A stretch of 64,000 nt of DNA from NCBI GenBank assembly GCA_011754535.1, contig JAAQVN010000001.1:1-64000 (forward strand), read 5' to 3'. The translations under genes and the position numbers were made by a program. The notes below the pieces were generated by a model. It worked only from the letters and a program-made list of their open reading frames with translations. It searched no databases and had not been told where the DNA came from. Source of the DNA: Enterobacter asburiae (GTDB taxonomy: Bacteria; Pseudomonadota; Gammaproteobacteria; Enterobacterales; Enterobacteriaceae). Positions 12,594-24,430 of the stretch are shown in pieces (position 1 is the first letter of the stretch; each line of letters opens with the position of its first letter).

Positions 12594-12687
12594 GCGCTGG
12601 TGATGCGTTGGCTGCGTTTTCTTACCCCGGTCACATACTTTTGTATGCTCCCGGGGATGCGAAAACTTGCCGCCTTCCCCCAGCACG
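12594..12687. repeat. Intergenic imperfect palindrome between dgoD and dgoT
   Basis: A ~94-base imperfect palindrome. Paired arms are GCTGG/CCAGC (outer), GTTTTC/GAAAAC, CCCCGG/CCGGGG and CATAC/GTATG (inner). It resembles a dispersed enterobacterial intergenic palindrome I recall from many genomes, whose ends read CGTCATACTTC and CGAATTATTTAG. I cannot confirm a copy number here; only this copy was noticed in the window. Confidence 0.55.
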
Positions 12688-12802
12688 AATTATTTAGCGC
12701 ATTCTGTTTACGTTTTTAATTAAAAAAACCAAATACACCCTCTGTAAATTACAGGGCATGGTGAGCGGCTTCGCTATGCCCAAAATCTGGAGACAGATTG
12801 CG

Positions 12803-14095
12803 ATGGATATTCCAGTTACCGCTACAAAAACCGGGCGTCGCCGCTACCTGACGCTGATTATGATCTTTATTACCGTGGTCATTTGCTATGTCGACCGCGC
12901 CAACCTTGCCGTGGCATCGGCCCATATTCAGGAAGAGTTTGGCATCACCAAAGCGGAAATGGGCTACGTCTTCTCGGCGTTTGCCCGGCTGTATACCTTA
13001 TGCCAGATCCCCGGCGGCTGGTTTCTTGACCGCGTGGGTTCACGTCTGACCTACTTTATCGCCATATTAGGCTGGTCCGTGGCGACCCTGTTCCAGGGCT
13101 TCGCCACCGGGCTGATGTCGCTGATTGGCCTGCGTGCCATCACCGGGGTTTTCGAAGCGCCCGCGTTTCCGACCAACAACCGTATGGTGACCAGCTGGTT
13201 CCCGGAACACGAGCGTGCGTCCGCCGTTGGTTTTTACACTTCCGGGCAGTTTGTCGGCCTGGCGTTCCTGACGCCGCTGCTGATCTGGATCCAGGAGCTG
13301 CTGAGTTGGCACTGGGTGTTCATCGTCACCGGCGGGATTGGCATTATCTGGTCGCTTATCTGGTTCAAGGTCTACCAGCCGCCGCGTCTGACCAAAAGTA
13401 TCACCAGGGCCGAGCTGGATTACATCCGCGACGGTGGCGGTCTGGTGGATGGTGATGCGCCGGTGAAAAAAGAGGCGCGCCAGCCGCTGACCAAAGCGGA
13501 CTGGAAGCTGGTCTTCCACCGTAAGCTGGTTGGCGTTTATCTGGGCCAGTTCGCGGTTACTTCTACGCTGTGGTTCTTCCTCACCTGGTTCCCGAACTAC
13601 CTGACCCAGGAAAAGGGGATCGCGGCGCTGAAGGCGGGCTTTATGACCACCGTGCCGTTCCTCGCCGCATTTTTCGGCGTGCTGCTCTCCGGCTGGCTGG
13701 CCGATAAGCTGGTGAAAAAAGGGTACTCGCTGGGCGTGGCGCGTAAAACGCCGATTATCTGCGGCTTGCTGATCTCAACCTGCATTATGGGTGCCAACTA
13801 CACCAACGATCCGGTGTGGATTATGGCCCTGATGGCGGTGGCGTTCTTTGGTAACGGTTTCGCCTCTATCACCTGGTCGCTGGTGTCGTCCCTTGCGCCG
13901 ATGCGGCTGATTGGCCTGACCGGCGGCGTGTTCAACTTTGTCGGCGGACTGGGCGGGATCACCGTACCGCTGGTCATCGGCTACCTGGCGCAGGACTACG
14001 GCTTCGGTCCGGCGCTGGTCTACATCTCTGCCGTAGCGCTGATCGGGGCTCTCTCCTACATCCTGCTGGTGGGCGATGTGAAACGAGTAGGCTAA
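12803..14095 (+). CDS. dgoT: D-galactonate:H+ symporter DgoT (MFS)
   Basis: Anion:cation symporter of the major facilitator superfamily, inner membrane, with about 12 hydrophobic segments. It starts [16 protein letters not shown] at ATG 12803, with TGGAGA about 9 bases upstream, giving 430 residues; an in-frame start at 12758 would add 15. The Asp-Arg pair in [12 protein letters not shown] (residues 31-32) is the conserved coupling and substrate site. One oddity is [11 protein letters not shown], where I recall Trp in E. coli (SAFAWLYT); the codon is CGG rather than TGG, a one-base difference in transmembrane helix 2. It is separated from dgoD by 225 bases holding a palindrome. Confidence 0.94.
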   Translation: MDIPVTATKTGRRRYLTLIMIFITVVICYVDRANLAVASAHIQEEFGITKAEMGYVFSAFARLYTLCQIPGGWFLDRVGSRLTYFIAILGWSVATLFQGFATGLMSLIGLRAITGVFEAPAFPTNNRMVTSWFPEHERASAVGFYTSGQFVGLAFLTPLLIWIQELLSWHWVFIVTGGIGIIWSLIWFKVYQPPRLTKSITRAELDYIRDGGGLVDGDAPVKKEARQPLTKADWKLVFHRKLVGVYLGQFAVTSTLWFFLTWFPNYLTQEKGIAALKAGFMTTVPFLAAFFGVLLSGWLADKLVKKGYSLGVARKTPIICGLLISTCIMGANYTNDPVWIMALMAVAFFGNGFASITWSLVSSLAPMRLIGLTGGVFNFVGGLGGITVPLVIGYLAQDYGFGPALVYISAVALIGALSYILLVGDVKRVG

Positions 14096-14110
14096 TCCCT
14101 GCGGATGTTT

Positions 14111-14141
14111 TACCCTGATGCACTCACCGTGCATCAGGGTA
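14111..14141 (+). promoter_or_regulatory. Perfect 13-bp hairpin covering the yidR ribosome-binding site
   Basis: TACCCTGATGCAC (14111-14123) and GTGCATCAGGGTA (14129-14141) are exact reverse complements around a TCACC loop. The 3' arm contains CAGGG, the only Shine-Dalgarno-like run before the yidR ATG at 14147. There is no T-run, so it is a poor intrinsic terminator. It could restrain yidR translation or mark the 3' end of the dgo transcript. Confidence 0.7.
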
Positions 14142-14146
14142 TCCTC

Positions 14147-15370
14147 ATGAAACAAATCACCTTCGCCTCCCGCAACCACCAGCTCACCAACGTCAATACC
14201 TGGACGCCGGACAGCCGGTGGCTGGTCTACGACGTACGTCCGTCAGGCGCGTCCTTCACCGGCGAAACCATTGAGCGGGTCAATGTCGCTACGGGTGAGG
14301 TGGAGGTGGTCTATCGCGCCACTGACGGCGCGCATGTTGGCGTGGTGACCGTTCATCCGGCAGAGGATAAATACGTCTTTATCCACGGCCCGAAAAATCC
14401 GGATGCAGGCTGGCGCTACGATTTTCATCATCGTCAGGGGGTGATCGCGCATAACGGTCAGGTCAGCAATCTGGACGCGCTGGATATCACTGCCCCTTAC
14501 ACCGCAGGCGCGCTGCGCGGCGGCAGCCACGTGCACGTCTTCAGCCCGAACGGGCAGTTCGTCAGCTTCACCTATAACGACCATGTTTTACATGAGCGCG
14601 ATCCAAAGCTCGATTTACGCAATGTCGGCGTGGCGGCGCCTTTCGGCCCGGTGAACCCGCAGGGGAACCATCCGCGTGAATATTCTGGCACGTTCTGGAG
14701 CGTGCTGGTCAGCCGCACGACGCCCGACCCGCAGCCGGGCAGCGATGAAATCAATCGCGCCTATGAAGAGGGCTGGGTGGGCAACAACAGGCTGGCGTTT
14801 ATCGGCGATACCCTGTCCGCGCAGGGCGAAAAAGTGCCTGAACTGTTTATTGTTAACCTGCCAGAAGACGAGCAGGGCTGGAAACAAGCGGGCGATGCGC
14901 CGCTGCAGGGAACGCCAGACACCCTGCCAGCGCCGCCTGCCGGGGTGATGCAGCGTCGTTTGACCTTTACGCATAAGAGGGCGTATCCGGGCCTGGTGAA
15001 CGTGCCGCGTCACTGGGTACGCAGTAATCCGCAGGAGACGCAGATCGCGTTTCTGATGCGGGATGATAACGGCATTGTGCAGCTGTGGCTGATCTCTCCT
15101 GAGGGCGGCGAGCCGCGCCAGTTAACCCATACGGAGAGCGGGATTCAGTCTGCGTTTAACTGGCACCCTTCCGGGAACATGCTGGGATTTGTGCTTGAAA
15201 ACCGGATCGCCTGCTGCGACGCGCAGAGCGGAGAGGTAACGTTTTTGACGTCCGATCACGGCAACCCGCCGTCTGCTGATGCCGTCGTGTTTTCCCCTGA
15301 CGGGCGCTTTATTGCATGGATGGAAGAGACGGGCGGTTTCCGCCAGCTGTGGCTAACGGAAACCGCTTAG
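14147..15370 (+). CDS. yidR: YidR, DUF3748 beta-propeller-like protein
   Basis: A 407-residue protein of unknown function, homologous to E. coli YidR. It has TolB/WD-like repeat segments (LTNVNTWTPDSRWLVYDV; QSAFNWHPSGNMLGFV; AVVFSPDGRFIAWMEETGG), which suggest a beta-propeller. No signal peptide is evident from the start chosen. ATG 14147 (MKQITFASRNH) gives the family N-terminus; an opening at 14105 would read through the hairpin. It lies 51 bases after dgoT on the same strand and may be co-transcribed. Confidence 0.9.
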   Translation: MKQITFASRNHQLTNVNTWTPDSRWLVYDVRPSGASFTGETIERVNVATGEVEVVYRATDGAHVGVVTVHPAEDKYVFIHGPKNPDAGWRYDFHHRQGVIAHNGQVSNLDALDITAPYTAGALRGGSHVHVFSPNGQFVSFTYNDHVLHERDPKLDLRNVGVAAPFGPVNPQGNHPREYSGTFWSVLVSRTTPDPQPGSDEINRAYEEGWVGNNRLAFIGDTLSAQGEKVPELFIVNLPEDEQGWKQAGDAPLQGTPDTLPAPPAGVMQRRLTFTHKRAYPGLVNVPRHWVRSNPQETQIAFLMRDDNGIVQLWLISPEGGEPRQLTHTESGIQSAFNWHPSGNMLGFVLENRIACCDAQSGEVTFLTSDHGNPPSADAVVFSPDGRFIAWMEETGGFRQLWLTETA

Positions 15371-15372
15371 GA

Positions 15373-15705
15373 CTAGCGCGGGGGCATTGCAGCGGGCGGG
15401 ATGACGGAATTGGTCGCCAGATTTTCCTGCTCGCTTTTCTCAACGCGTGAGCGCACGGAATTGTCCGTGCGGAACATGTCCCACGGCAGCAGCAGCGTAT
15501 CGGCGACTGCCGTGAAAGGCATATCCAGGATAACCAGGGATTTGGTGCCCCAGTTGGTATCGTCATCGGAGATCATCGCCGCGCTGGCGCGCGTCCCCGG
15601 ATATGTTCCTTCTTTACCGCCGGTGTGAGACATCACGCTCGAACACCCGCAAAGCAAAACTACCCCGCTGAACGCCGTCAGCTTTATCAGAACATTTTTC
15701 ATCAT
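15373..15705 (-). CDS. yidQ: YidQ lipoprotein (YceK/YidQ family)
   Basis: Small predicted lipoprotein of about 110 residues. A hydrophobic signal segment ends in the lipobox LLCGC (Cys near residue 21), followed by SSVMSHTGGKEGTYPGTRA, typical of the YidQ/YceK family. Two ATG codons (15705 and 15702) and a GTG (15708) are stacked at the start; I use 15705. It is convergent with yidR, with only 2 bases between the stops. The function is unknown in the family. Confidence 0.9.
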   Translation of the reverse strand: MMKNVLIKLTAFSGVVLLCGCSSVMSHTGGKEGTYPGTRASAAMISDDDTNWGTKSLVILDMPFTAVADTLLLPWDMFRTDNSVRSRVEKSEQENLATNSVIPPAAMPPR

Positions 15706-15886
15706 CACTCAGTCATCGTTAATGGCACTGCATAGACCTGCAACTCAGGGTTATAGCGAGCCTTATCCGAAATGAATAGCCCGATAACCCCGCACTGTGG
15801 CAGCCATCGCAATTTAACCCTTTGTGCTGTTGTCCCAGAGTCTATGCGACAACCAGCAAAGTGCAAAAAAATCTCACAACAATACG

Positions 15887-15916
15887 CTTGAAAAGCCCGA
15901 TTCCAGACCCATTTTA
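15887..15916 (+). promoter_or_regulatory. Sigma-32 heat-shock promoter of ibpAB
   Basis: CTTGAAA (15887-15893) and ACCCATTTTA (15907-15916) are separated by 13 bases, close to the sigma-32 consensus CTTGAAA...CCCCATnT. The promoter lies about 105 bases upstream of ibpA, leaving room for a thermosensing leader. Confidence 0.88.
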
Positions 15917-15924
15917 AGAATGTG

Positions 15925-16020
15925 GCCCGATAACGAGCACGCCTGATGGGTGTTCGGGGGCGCAAAGGCCTGTCCATGGTGGAAGGCTACAATTTCTCGC
16001 TGATTTCAGGAGTTTTATTT
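15925..16020 (+). promoter_or_regulatory. ibpA 5' leader with ROSE-type RNA thermometer
   Basis: ROSE thermometers hide the Shine-Dalgarno by pairing it with a U(U/C)GCU motif. Here TCGCT (15997-16001) lies just before AGGAG (16008-16012), and ibpA starts at 16021. The arrangement is conserved for ibpA in enterobacteria; the fold was judged by eye only. Confidence 0.75.
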
Positions 16021-16431
16021 ATGCGTAACTTCGATCTTTCTCCGCTATACCGTTCTGCAATTGGTTTTGATCGCCTGTTTAACCATTTAGAAAATAACCA
16101 AAGCCAGAGCAACGGCTACCCTCCATACAATGTTGAGCTGGTTGACGAAAACCACTATCGCATCGCCATTGCCGTCGCCGGTTTTGCAGAACACGAACTG
16201 GAGATCACCGCGCAGGACAACCTGCTGGTGGTGAAAGGTTCCCATACGGCCGAGCAGAAAGAACGTACCTACCTTTATCAGGGCATCGCCGAGCGCAACT
16301 TTGAACGCAAGTTCCAGTTAGCCGAGAACATTCACGTTAAAGGCGCGAACCTGGTCAACGGCCTGCTGTTTATCGAACTGGAACGTGTGATTCCGGAAGA
16401 GAAAAAACCGCGCCGTATCGAAATTAACTAA
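16021..16431 (+). CDS. ibpA: Small heat-shock protein IbpA
   Basis: ATP-independent holdase that binds unfolding proteins and co-aggregates with IbpB for later rescue by DnaK/ClpB. The 136 residues form an alpha-crystallin domain (about 35-125: [31 protein letters not shown]). The C-terminal IEI motif (RRIEIN) is used for oligomer contacts. It starts at ATG 16021 after AGGAG and is driven by the sigma-32 promoter upstream. Confidence 0.98.
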   Translation: MRNFDLSPLYRSAIGFDRLFNHLENNQSQSNGYPPYNVELVDENHYRIAIAVAGFAEHELEITAQDNLLVVKGSHTAEQKERTYLYQGIAERNFERKFQLAENIHVKGANLVNGLLFIELERVIPEEKKPRRIEIN

Positions 16432-16499
16432 TTACGCGGGTCGCGTGAGCGGCCCACCCGGACTTGCTTGCCGTAACGGGAGCATATGCGAATCCATCA

Positions 16500-16567
16500 C
16501 GATTTGCAGGAACAACTGCGCACAAAATTAAACTGTGCCGAACTCGCTTCTCAGAAGGAGATTTAGT
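16500..16567 (+). promoter_or_regulatory. ibpB leader with second ROSE-like element
   Basis: The ibpA-ibpB spacer ends with TCGCT (16544-16548) followed by AAGGAG (16555-16560) and ATG at 16568, the same motif order as the ibpA leader. Temperature control of ibpB translation is therefore likely. Confidence 0.6.
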
Positions 16568-16996
16568 ATGCGTAACTATGATTTATCCCCCCTGCTGCGT
16601 CAGTGGATTGGTTTTGACAAGCTGGCTAACGCCCTGCAAAGCACCACCGAGCAACAGACGTTTCCGCCGTACAACATCGAAAAAAGCGACGATAACCACT
16701 ATCGCATTACCCTTGCGCTGGCCGGTTTCCGCCAGGACGATCTGGACATCCAGCTTGAAGGCACTCGCCTGACCGTGAAGGGGTCGCCGGAAAAACAAGA
16801 GGCTGAGACCCGGTGGCTGCATCAGGGGCTGGTTAATCAGCCGTTTAGCCTGAGCTTTACCCTGGCAGACCATATGGAAGTGTCCGGTGCGACGTTTACT
16901 AACGGGCTGTTGAATATCGACCTGATCCGTAACGTACCGGAGGCCATCGCGCCGCAGCGTATCGCCATTAGCGAGCGCCCGGCGTTGAATAGCTAA
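16568..16996 (+). CDS. ibpB: Small heat-shock protein IbpB
   Basis: Partner of IbpA, with an alpha-crystallin domain ([36 protein letters not shown]). The C-terminal RIAI corresponds to the I-x-I type contact motif. It is 142 residues from ATG 16568 ([13 protein letters not shown]), with AAGGAG 8 bases upstream. An IS481-family element now lies between its stop and its presumed terminator. Confidence 0.98.
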   Translation: MRNYDLSPLLRQWIGFDKLANALQSTTEQQTFPPYNIEKSDDNHYRITLALAGFRQDDLDIQLEGTRLTVKGSPEKQEAETRWLHQGLVNQPFSLSFTLADHMEVSGATFTNGLLNIDLIRNVPEAIAPQRIAISERPALNS

Positions 16997-17031
16997 TAGT
17001 GTGCGGGCTGATGCCCTCACCCCAGCCCTCT

Positions 17032-18326
17032 CCCACTGTACAGTCCGGGGACATAGTGAACACTTGTTCGGGGACATGGTAGACACTTACAACTGAGGCA
17101 TAAGAACCCGTTTATGGAGTCGCTTATGCCCTGGGATGCGAGAGATACCATGTCATTACGTACCGGGTTTGTTTTGTTCGCCTCGCAGGACGGGGCGAAC
17201 ATCCGTTCCCTCTGCCGTCGCTTTGGCATTTCACCTGCCACCGGCTACAAGTGGCTTCGCCGCTGGGCTCACGAAGGCCCGTCCGGCCTTCAGGACCGCC
17301 CGCGCATACCGCACCATTCCCCGAACCGCTCATCTGACGACATCACAGCCCTGCTGCGCATGGCGCATGACCGTCATGAACGCTGGGGCGCACGCAAGAT
17401 TAAGCGCTGGCTCGAAGACCAGGGGCACCCCATGCCCGCCTTCAGCACCGTCCATAACCTCATGGCCCGTCACGGCCTGCTGCCGGGCGCTTCACCGGGC
17501 ATTCCCGCCACGGGACGCTTCGAATACGACGCGCCGAACCGCCTCTGGCAGATGGATTTTAAGGGCCACTTTCTCTTTGGCGGTGGCCGCTGCCATCCGC
17601 TCACCCTGCTGGACGACCACTCCCGTTTTTCCCTGTGCCTTGCGCACTGTACTGATGAACGGCGCGAGACCGTGCAGCAGCAGCTGGTCAGCGTGTTTGA
17701 GCGTTACGGCCTGCCGGACCGGATGACGATGGACAACGGCTCACCGTGGGGCGACACCACCGGCACCTGGACGGCGCTGGAGCTGTGGCTGATGCGTCTG
17801 GGTATCCGGGTGGGGCACTCCCGGCCTTACCATCCGCAGACGCAGGGCAAGCTGGAGCGTTTTCACCGCAGCCTGAAGGCGGAAGTGCTGCAGGGAAAAT
17901 GGTTCGCGGACAGCGGTGAGCTGCAGCGCGCCTTCGACCACTGGCGGACGGTCTATAACCTTGAACGCCCGCACGAGGCGCTGGATATGGCGGTACCGGG
18001 CTCGCGGTATCAGCCGTCAGCCCGGCAGTACAGCGGCAACACAACGCCACCGGAATATGACGAGGGCGTGATGGTCAGGAAAGTGGATGTCAGCGGAAAG
18101 CTGAGCGTGAAAGGTGTAAGTCTGAGCGCAGGCAAGGCGTTCAGGGGAGAACGGGTCGGGCTGAAGGAGACGGTGAAAGATGGCTGCTATGAAGTATGGT
18201 GGTACAGCACGAAAGTGGGGGTGATCGACCTGAAGAAAAAGTCGATCACCATGGGTAAAGGATGTTAAAAAGTGTTCATCATGTCCCCGAACACCTGTCT
18301 ACCATGTCCCCGGACTGTACACCCAC
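17032..18326. mobile_element. IS481-family insertion sequence with 5-bp target duplication
   Basis: The element proper spans 17037-18321 (1,285 bp). Its ends are inverted repeats starting TGTACAGTCCGGGGACAT; the left arm continues AGTGAACACTTGTTCGGGG and the right arm GGTGTTCGGGGACATGATG in reverse complement. Each end carries two tandem copies of a GGGGACATRGT-type motif, probably transposase-binding sites. It is flanked by the direct repeat CCCAC (17032-17036 and 18322-18326). The perfect duplication and intact transposase indicate a recent insertion. Joining the flanks restores a palindrome, CCCTCTCCC-ACA-GGGAGAGGG, of the REP-like type seen elsewhere in the window. Confidence 0.93.
17126..18268 (+). 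CDS. IS481-family transposase (DDE/rve integrase fold)
   Basis: A 380-residue transposase. The N-terminal helix-turn-helix (RSLCRRFGISPATGYKWLRR) is followed by a second HTH (SDDITALLRMAHDRHERWGA) and an rve catalytic core. Core residues are the Asp in LWQMDFKGHF, the Asp in MTMDNGSPW and the Glu in QTQGKLERFHRSLK. I chose ATG 17126 (MPWDARDTM), with GGAG 6 bases upstream, over 17114. The reading frame is intact, so the element is probably active. Confidence 0.95.
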   Translation: MPWDARDTMSLRTGFVLFASQDGANIRSLCRRFGISPATGYKWLRRWAHEGPSGLQDRPRIPHHSPNRSSDDITALLRMAHDRHERWGARKIKRWLEDQGHPMPAFSTVHNLMARHGLLPGASPGIPATGRFEYDAPNRLWQMDFKGHFLFGGGRCHPLTLLDDHSRFSLCLAHCTDERRETVQQQLVSVFERYGLPDRMTMDNGSPWGDTTGTWTALELWLMRLGIRVGHSRPYHPQTQGKLERFHRSLKAEVLQGKWFADSGELQRAFDHWRTVYNLERPHEALDMAVPGSRYQPSARQYSGNTTPPEYDEGVMVRKVDVSGKLSVKGVSLSAGKAFRGERVGLKETVKDGCYEVWWYSTKVGVIDLKKKSITMGKGC

Positions 18327-18348
18327 AGGGAGAGGGTGAAAAGATAAA

Positions 18349-18372
18349 GCCCTGCCCCGGCAGGGCTTTTTT
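18349..18372 (+). terminator. Intrinsic terminator, probably the original ibpAB terminator
   Basis: GCCCTGCC/GGCAGGGC stem followed by six T, just downstream of the IS element. Before the insertion it would have lain about 70 bases after ibpB. Confidence 0.85.
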
Positions 18373-18451
18373 GTGCGCCATCGCCCATACAACCGCCCCC
18401 GGCTCTGAGAGAATCCTTAGCATAACTAAGGTTATGCCAAGGAAGTGGATC

Positions 18452-20113
18452 ATGAGTGATATCGCGTTAACCGTAAGCGTGTTGGCCCTGGTCGCTGTTG
18501 TTGGCCTGTGGATAGGGAATATCAAAATTCGCGGCGTCGGGTTTGGGATAGGCGGGGTGCTGTTTGGCGGCATTTTTGTCGGACACTTCGCCGACAAGCT
18601 CGGGCTGGTTCTCAGCGCCGAAATGCTCCACTTTACTCAGGAGTTCGGCCTGATCCTCTTCGTCTACACCATCGGGATTCAGGTAGGGCCGGGCTTTTTC
18701 GCTTCCCTGCGCGTCTCCGGGCTACGGCTAAACCTGTTTGCCCTCGGCATTGTGGTAATGGGTGGGCTGGTCACCGCGATCCTGCACAAAATCTTTGCTA
18801 TCCCGCTGCCCGTGGTGCTGGGCATTTTCTCCGGGGCGGTCACCAACACGCCGGCGCTCGGTGCCGGGCAGCAAATCCTGCGCGATTTGGGCATTGAGTC
18901 CGGCATTGTCGACCAAATGGGGATGAGCTACGCCATGGCCTATCCGTTTGGTATTTGCGGCATTTTGCTCTCCATGTGGCTGGTACGCGTCCTGTTTCGT
19001 ATTAACGTCGAAACAGAGGCAAAAGATCACGAAACCACGCTTACCAACGGCCATATGCCGATCAAAACCATCAACATTCGCGTCGATAACCCCAATCTGA
19101 ACAATATGGCGATTCAGGACGTACCGATCCTGAACAGCGCCAATATCATCTGCTCCCGCCTTAAGCGTGACGATATGCTGATGGTGCCTGCGCCTGGCAC
19201 CGTCATTCGGCAAGGCGATCTGCTGCACCTGGTCGGCCAGCCGGGGGATTTAAATAACGCGCGGCTGGTGATTGGTCAGGAAGTGGATACCTCGCTCTCA
19301 ACCCGCGGCACCGATATGCGCGTGGAGCGCGTAGTGGTGACTAACGAGCACGTTCTTGGCAAAAAAATTCGCGATCTGCAGGTAAAAGAGCGCTATGACG
19401 TGGTGATCTCTCGACTTAACCGTGCAGGTGTCGAACTGGTCGCCAGCCCGGAGGCCAGCCTGCAGTTCGGTGATATCCTCAACCTGGTCGGGCGCCCGTC
19501 GTCCATCGACGCCGTGGCGGATATGGTGGGTAACGCCCAGCAGAAACTGCAGCAGGTGCAGATGCTGCCGGTGTTTATCGGTATCGGGCTCGGCGTGCTG
19601 CTCGGTTCTATTCCTGTGTACGTGCCGGGCTTCCCGGTGGCGCTCAAGCTCGGCCTGGCGGGCGGGCCGCTGATTATGGCGCTGATCCTCGGGCGTATCG
19701 GCTGTATCGGGAAGCTCTACTGGTTTATGCCGCCGAGCGCCAACCTGGCGCTGCGCGAGCTGGGCATCGTGCTGTTCCTGGCGGTAGTCGGGCTAAAATC
19801 CGGAGGGGATTTTGTCGATACCCTGGTCAAGGGCGAAGGGATGAGCTGGGTCGGCTACGGCATCTTCATCACGGCGATTCCGCTGCTGACGGTGGCAATC
19901 CTGGCGCGGATGTTCGCCAGAATGAACTACCTGACGCTTTGCGGCATGCTGGCGGGCTCCATGACCGATCCGCCCGCGCTGGCCTTTGCCAACAACCTGC
20001 ACGCCACCAGCGGCGCGGCCGCGCTCTCCTATGCCACCGTCTACCCGCTGGTGATGTTTCTGCGTATCATCACCCCACAGCTACTGGCGGTGCTGTTCTG
20101 GGGGATGGGCTAG
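18452..20113 (+). CDS. yidE: YidE, putative transporter of the AAEx family
   Basis: Inner-membrane protein of the aspartate:alanine exchanger family. Two hydrophobic halves (about residues 1-185 and 375-553), each with several membrane spans, flank two central RCK_C/TrkA_C domains ([12 protein letters not shown] onward; [19 protein letters not shown] onward). The 553 residues equal the E. coli YidE length. I chose ATG 18452 ([10 protein letters not shown]), preceded by AAGGAAG; the frame opens far upstream, into the IS end. The substrate is unknown. Its 3' end overlaps convergent yidP by 33 bases. Confidence 0.95.
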   Translation: MSDIALTVSVLALVAVVGLWIGNIKIRGVGFGIGGVLFGGIFVGHFADKLGLVLSAEMLHFTQEFGLILFVYTIGIQVGPGFFASLRVSGLRLNLFALGIVVMGGLVTAILHKIFAIPLPVVLGIFSGAVTNTPALGAGQQILRDLGIESGIVDQMGMSYAMAYPFGICGILLSMWLVRVLFRINVETEAKDHETTLTNGHMPIKTINIRVDNPNLNNMAIQDVPILNSANIICSRLKRDDMLMVPAPGTVIRQGDLLHLVGQPGDLNNARLVIGQEVDTSLSTRGTDMRVERVVVTNEHVLGKKIRDLQVKERYDVVISRLNRAGVELVASPEASLQFGDILNLVGRPSSIDAVADMVGNAQQKLQQVQMLPVFIGIGLGVLLGSIPVYVPGFPVALKLGLAGGPLIMALILGRIGCIGKLYWFMPPSANLALRELGIVLFLAVVGLKSGGDFVDTLVKGEGMSWVGYGIFITAIPLLTVAILARMFARMNYLTLCGMLAGSMTDPPALAFANNLHATSGAAALSYATVYPLVMFLRIITPQLLAVLFWGMG

Positions 20114-20827
20114 CAGATCGTCCGGGTGGATGCGCCGCAGATGGTAGTCCACCTGGTAATCGCTGGTATTTCGGAACATCACGGAATAATTGAGGAACTC
20201 GCCGCTGTCGCTGTAGGAAAGAGAGGTAATGCGCAGCAGCGGCGTCTGTTCCGGCAGGTTCATATAACCGGCCAGCGTTTTATCTGCCAGCACCGGCGTC
20301 AGGCTTTCGTAGTTGCCGCTGATGGTGATCCCGCACTCCTTCTCGATGTAATCGAACTTAGACCCCTCAAGATGCGCCAGCGACAGGTTGCGGAACAGCT
20401 TCACCGGCATAAAGCTGTCCTCCAGCATCAGCGGCTTCCCGTCCACGTAGCGTACCCGCCGTGAAAAGTAGATCCGCTCATCCACCTGAATCCGAAGCTG
20501 GCTGGCGATGGCGGGCGGGGCGGGCATCACTTCGAACTGCAGCACCTTGCTCTGCACCTCTTTTCCCTGCTGACGCAGCACCTCCACCAGCCCGGTCAGG
20601 TTGGTGGTTTCGTGATGTACGTCTTTGCGTGAGACAAACGTTCCGCTGCCGTGCCGCCGCTCAACCAGCCCCCAGCTCACAAGCAGGTCTAACGCTTTTC
20701 GAATGGTCATTCGCGCCACGCCGAACTCCTGCGCCAGCGCTTTTTCGCCGGGCAGCGGGCTGCCGATATTGTAGTCCGACGAGTTCAGCCGCAGCCGCAA
20801 CCTGTCGGCAATAGATTTGTAGATCAC
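20081..20827 (-). CDS. yidP: GntR/UTRA-family regulator YidP
   Basis: HutC-type regulator. The N-terminal winged helix ([20 protein letters not shown]) is followed by a UTRA ligand-binding domain ([20 protein letters not shown], then [19 protein letters not shown]). Two GTG codons lie in tandem; the second (20827, [10 protein letters not shown]) matches the E. coli N-terminus and sits 7 bases from GAGAGG. It is about 248 residues, some 10 more than E. coli at the C-terminus, and that tail overlaps yidE. It is divergent from the alpha-glucoside PTS genes and is probably their regulator. Confidence 0.92.
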   Translation of the reverse strand: MIYKSIADRLRLRLNSSDYNIGSPLPGEKALAQEFGVARMTIRKALDLLVSWGLVERRHGSGTFVSRKDVHHETTNLTGLVEVLRQQGKEVQSKVLQFEVMPAPPAIASQLRIQVDERIYFSRRVRYVDGKPLMLEDSFMPVKLFRNLSLAHLEGSKFDYIEKECGITISGNYESLTPVLADKTLAGYMNLPEQTPLLRITSLSYSDSGEFLNYSVMFRNTSDYQVDYHLRRIHPDDLLAHPPEQHRQ

Positions 20828-21048
20828 CACCAGACCTCTCTGCCCTTATCAGGGCGTGGATTACGTCCTTACATGTCCATATTTACCGCAAAAAGTAGAC
20901 CTGATTGGTCAAAATAAAACCATGAATGCGATCACGAATCGCAGCGGCACGCCATGTTCACGCATCAGTAAGTTCTTATGCTCACCTCAGGCCAGCAAAA
21001 AACCATAAAGGCCTCTACCCCTACAGGTTGTTTCATGAGGATTTAAAA

Positions 21049-23990
<2,942 letters not shown>

Positions 23991-23997
23991 TCGTCCT

Positions 23998-24021
23998 GAC
24001 CGGCATCGCCCGATGCCGGTC
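23998..24021 (+). terminator. Probable terminator after glvCA
   Basis: Perfect 11-bp stem GACCGGCATCG/CGATGCCGGTC with a 2-base centre. The following sequence, TCCTTGTCCTTG, is only moderately T-rich, so termination may be partial. Confidence 0.6.
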
Positions 24022-24082
24022 TCCTTGTCCTTGTCGATTTACGCTATGCTGAAGCCTGCCTGTAGCACGACAAGGAACCTCC

Positions 24083-24430
24083 ATGAAAATTTCCCGCCTC
24101 GGCGAAGCGCCGGACTACCGCTTCTCTCTGGCTAATGAACGCACTTTTTTAGCGTGGATCCGCACCGCACTGGGCTTTCTGGCCGCAGGTGTCGGCCTTG
24201 ACCAGCTCGCACCCGATTTTGCCACGCCCTTGATTCGTGAAGTGCTGGCGCTGCTGCTGTGCCTGTTCGCGGGCGTGCTGGCGATTTACGGTTACCTGCG
24301 CTGGCTTCGCAATGAGAAGGCGATGCGTCTGAAGCAGGATCTGCCCTATACGCGCGGGTTACTCATCATCAGCGTGATTCTGCTGACGGTGGCGGGCGTG
24401 GTAATGGTGCTGGTGTTCTATGCCGGATAG
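24083..24430 (+). CDS. yidH: YidH, DUF202 inner-membrane protein
   Basis: A 115-residue membrane protein with three hydrophobic segments (FLAWIRTALGFLAAGVGL; REVLALLLCLFAGVLAIYGY; GLLIISVILLTVAGVVMV). The family signature ANERTFLAWIRT lies at the start of the first. The function is unknown. It overlaps yidG by 11 bases on the same strand. Confidence 0.93.
   Translation: MKISRLGEAPDYRFSLANERTFLAWIRTALGFLAAGVGLDQLAPDFATPLIREVLALLLCLFAGVLAIYGYLRWLRNEKAMRLKQDLPYTRGLLIISVILLTVAGVVMVLVFYAG

Noticed and set aside
15705..15977. 90-codon minus-strand frame between yidQ and ibpA
   Set aside because: It covers the ibpA sigma-32 promoter and leader, has an Arg-rich composition and no family features.
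17136..17726. 196-codon alternative plus-strand frame within the transposase
   Set aside because: Shadow in another frame; the 380-residue frame has the HTH and DDE residues.
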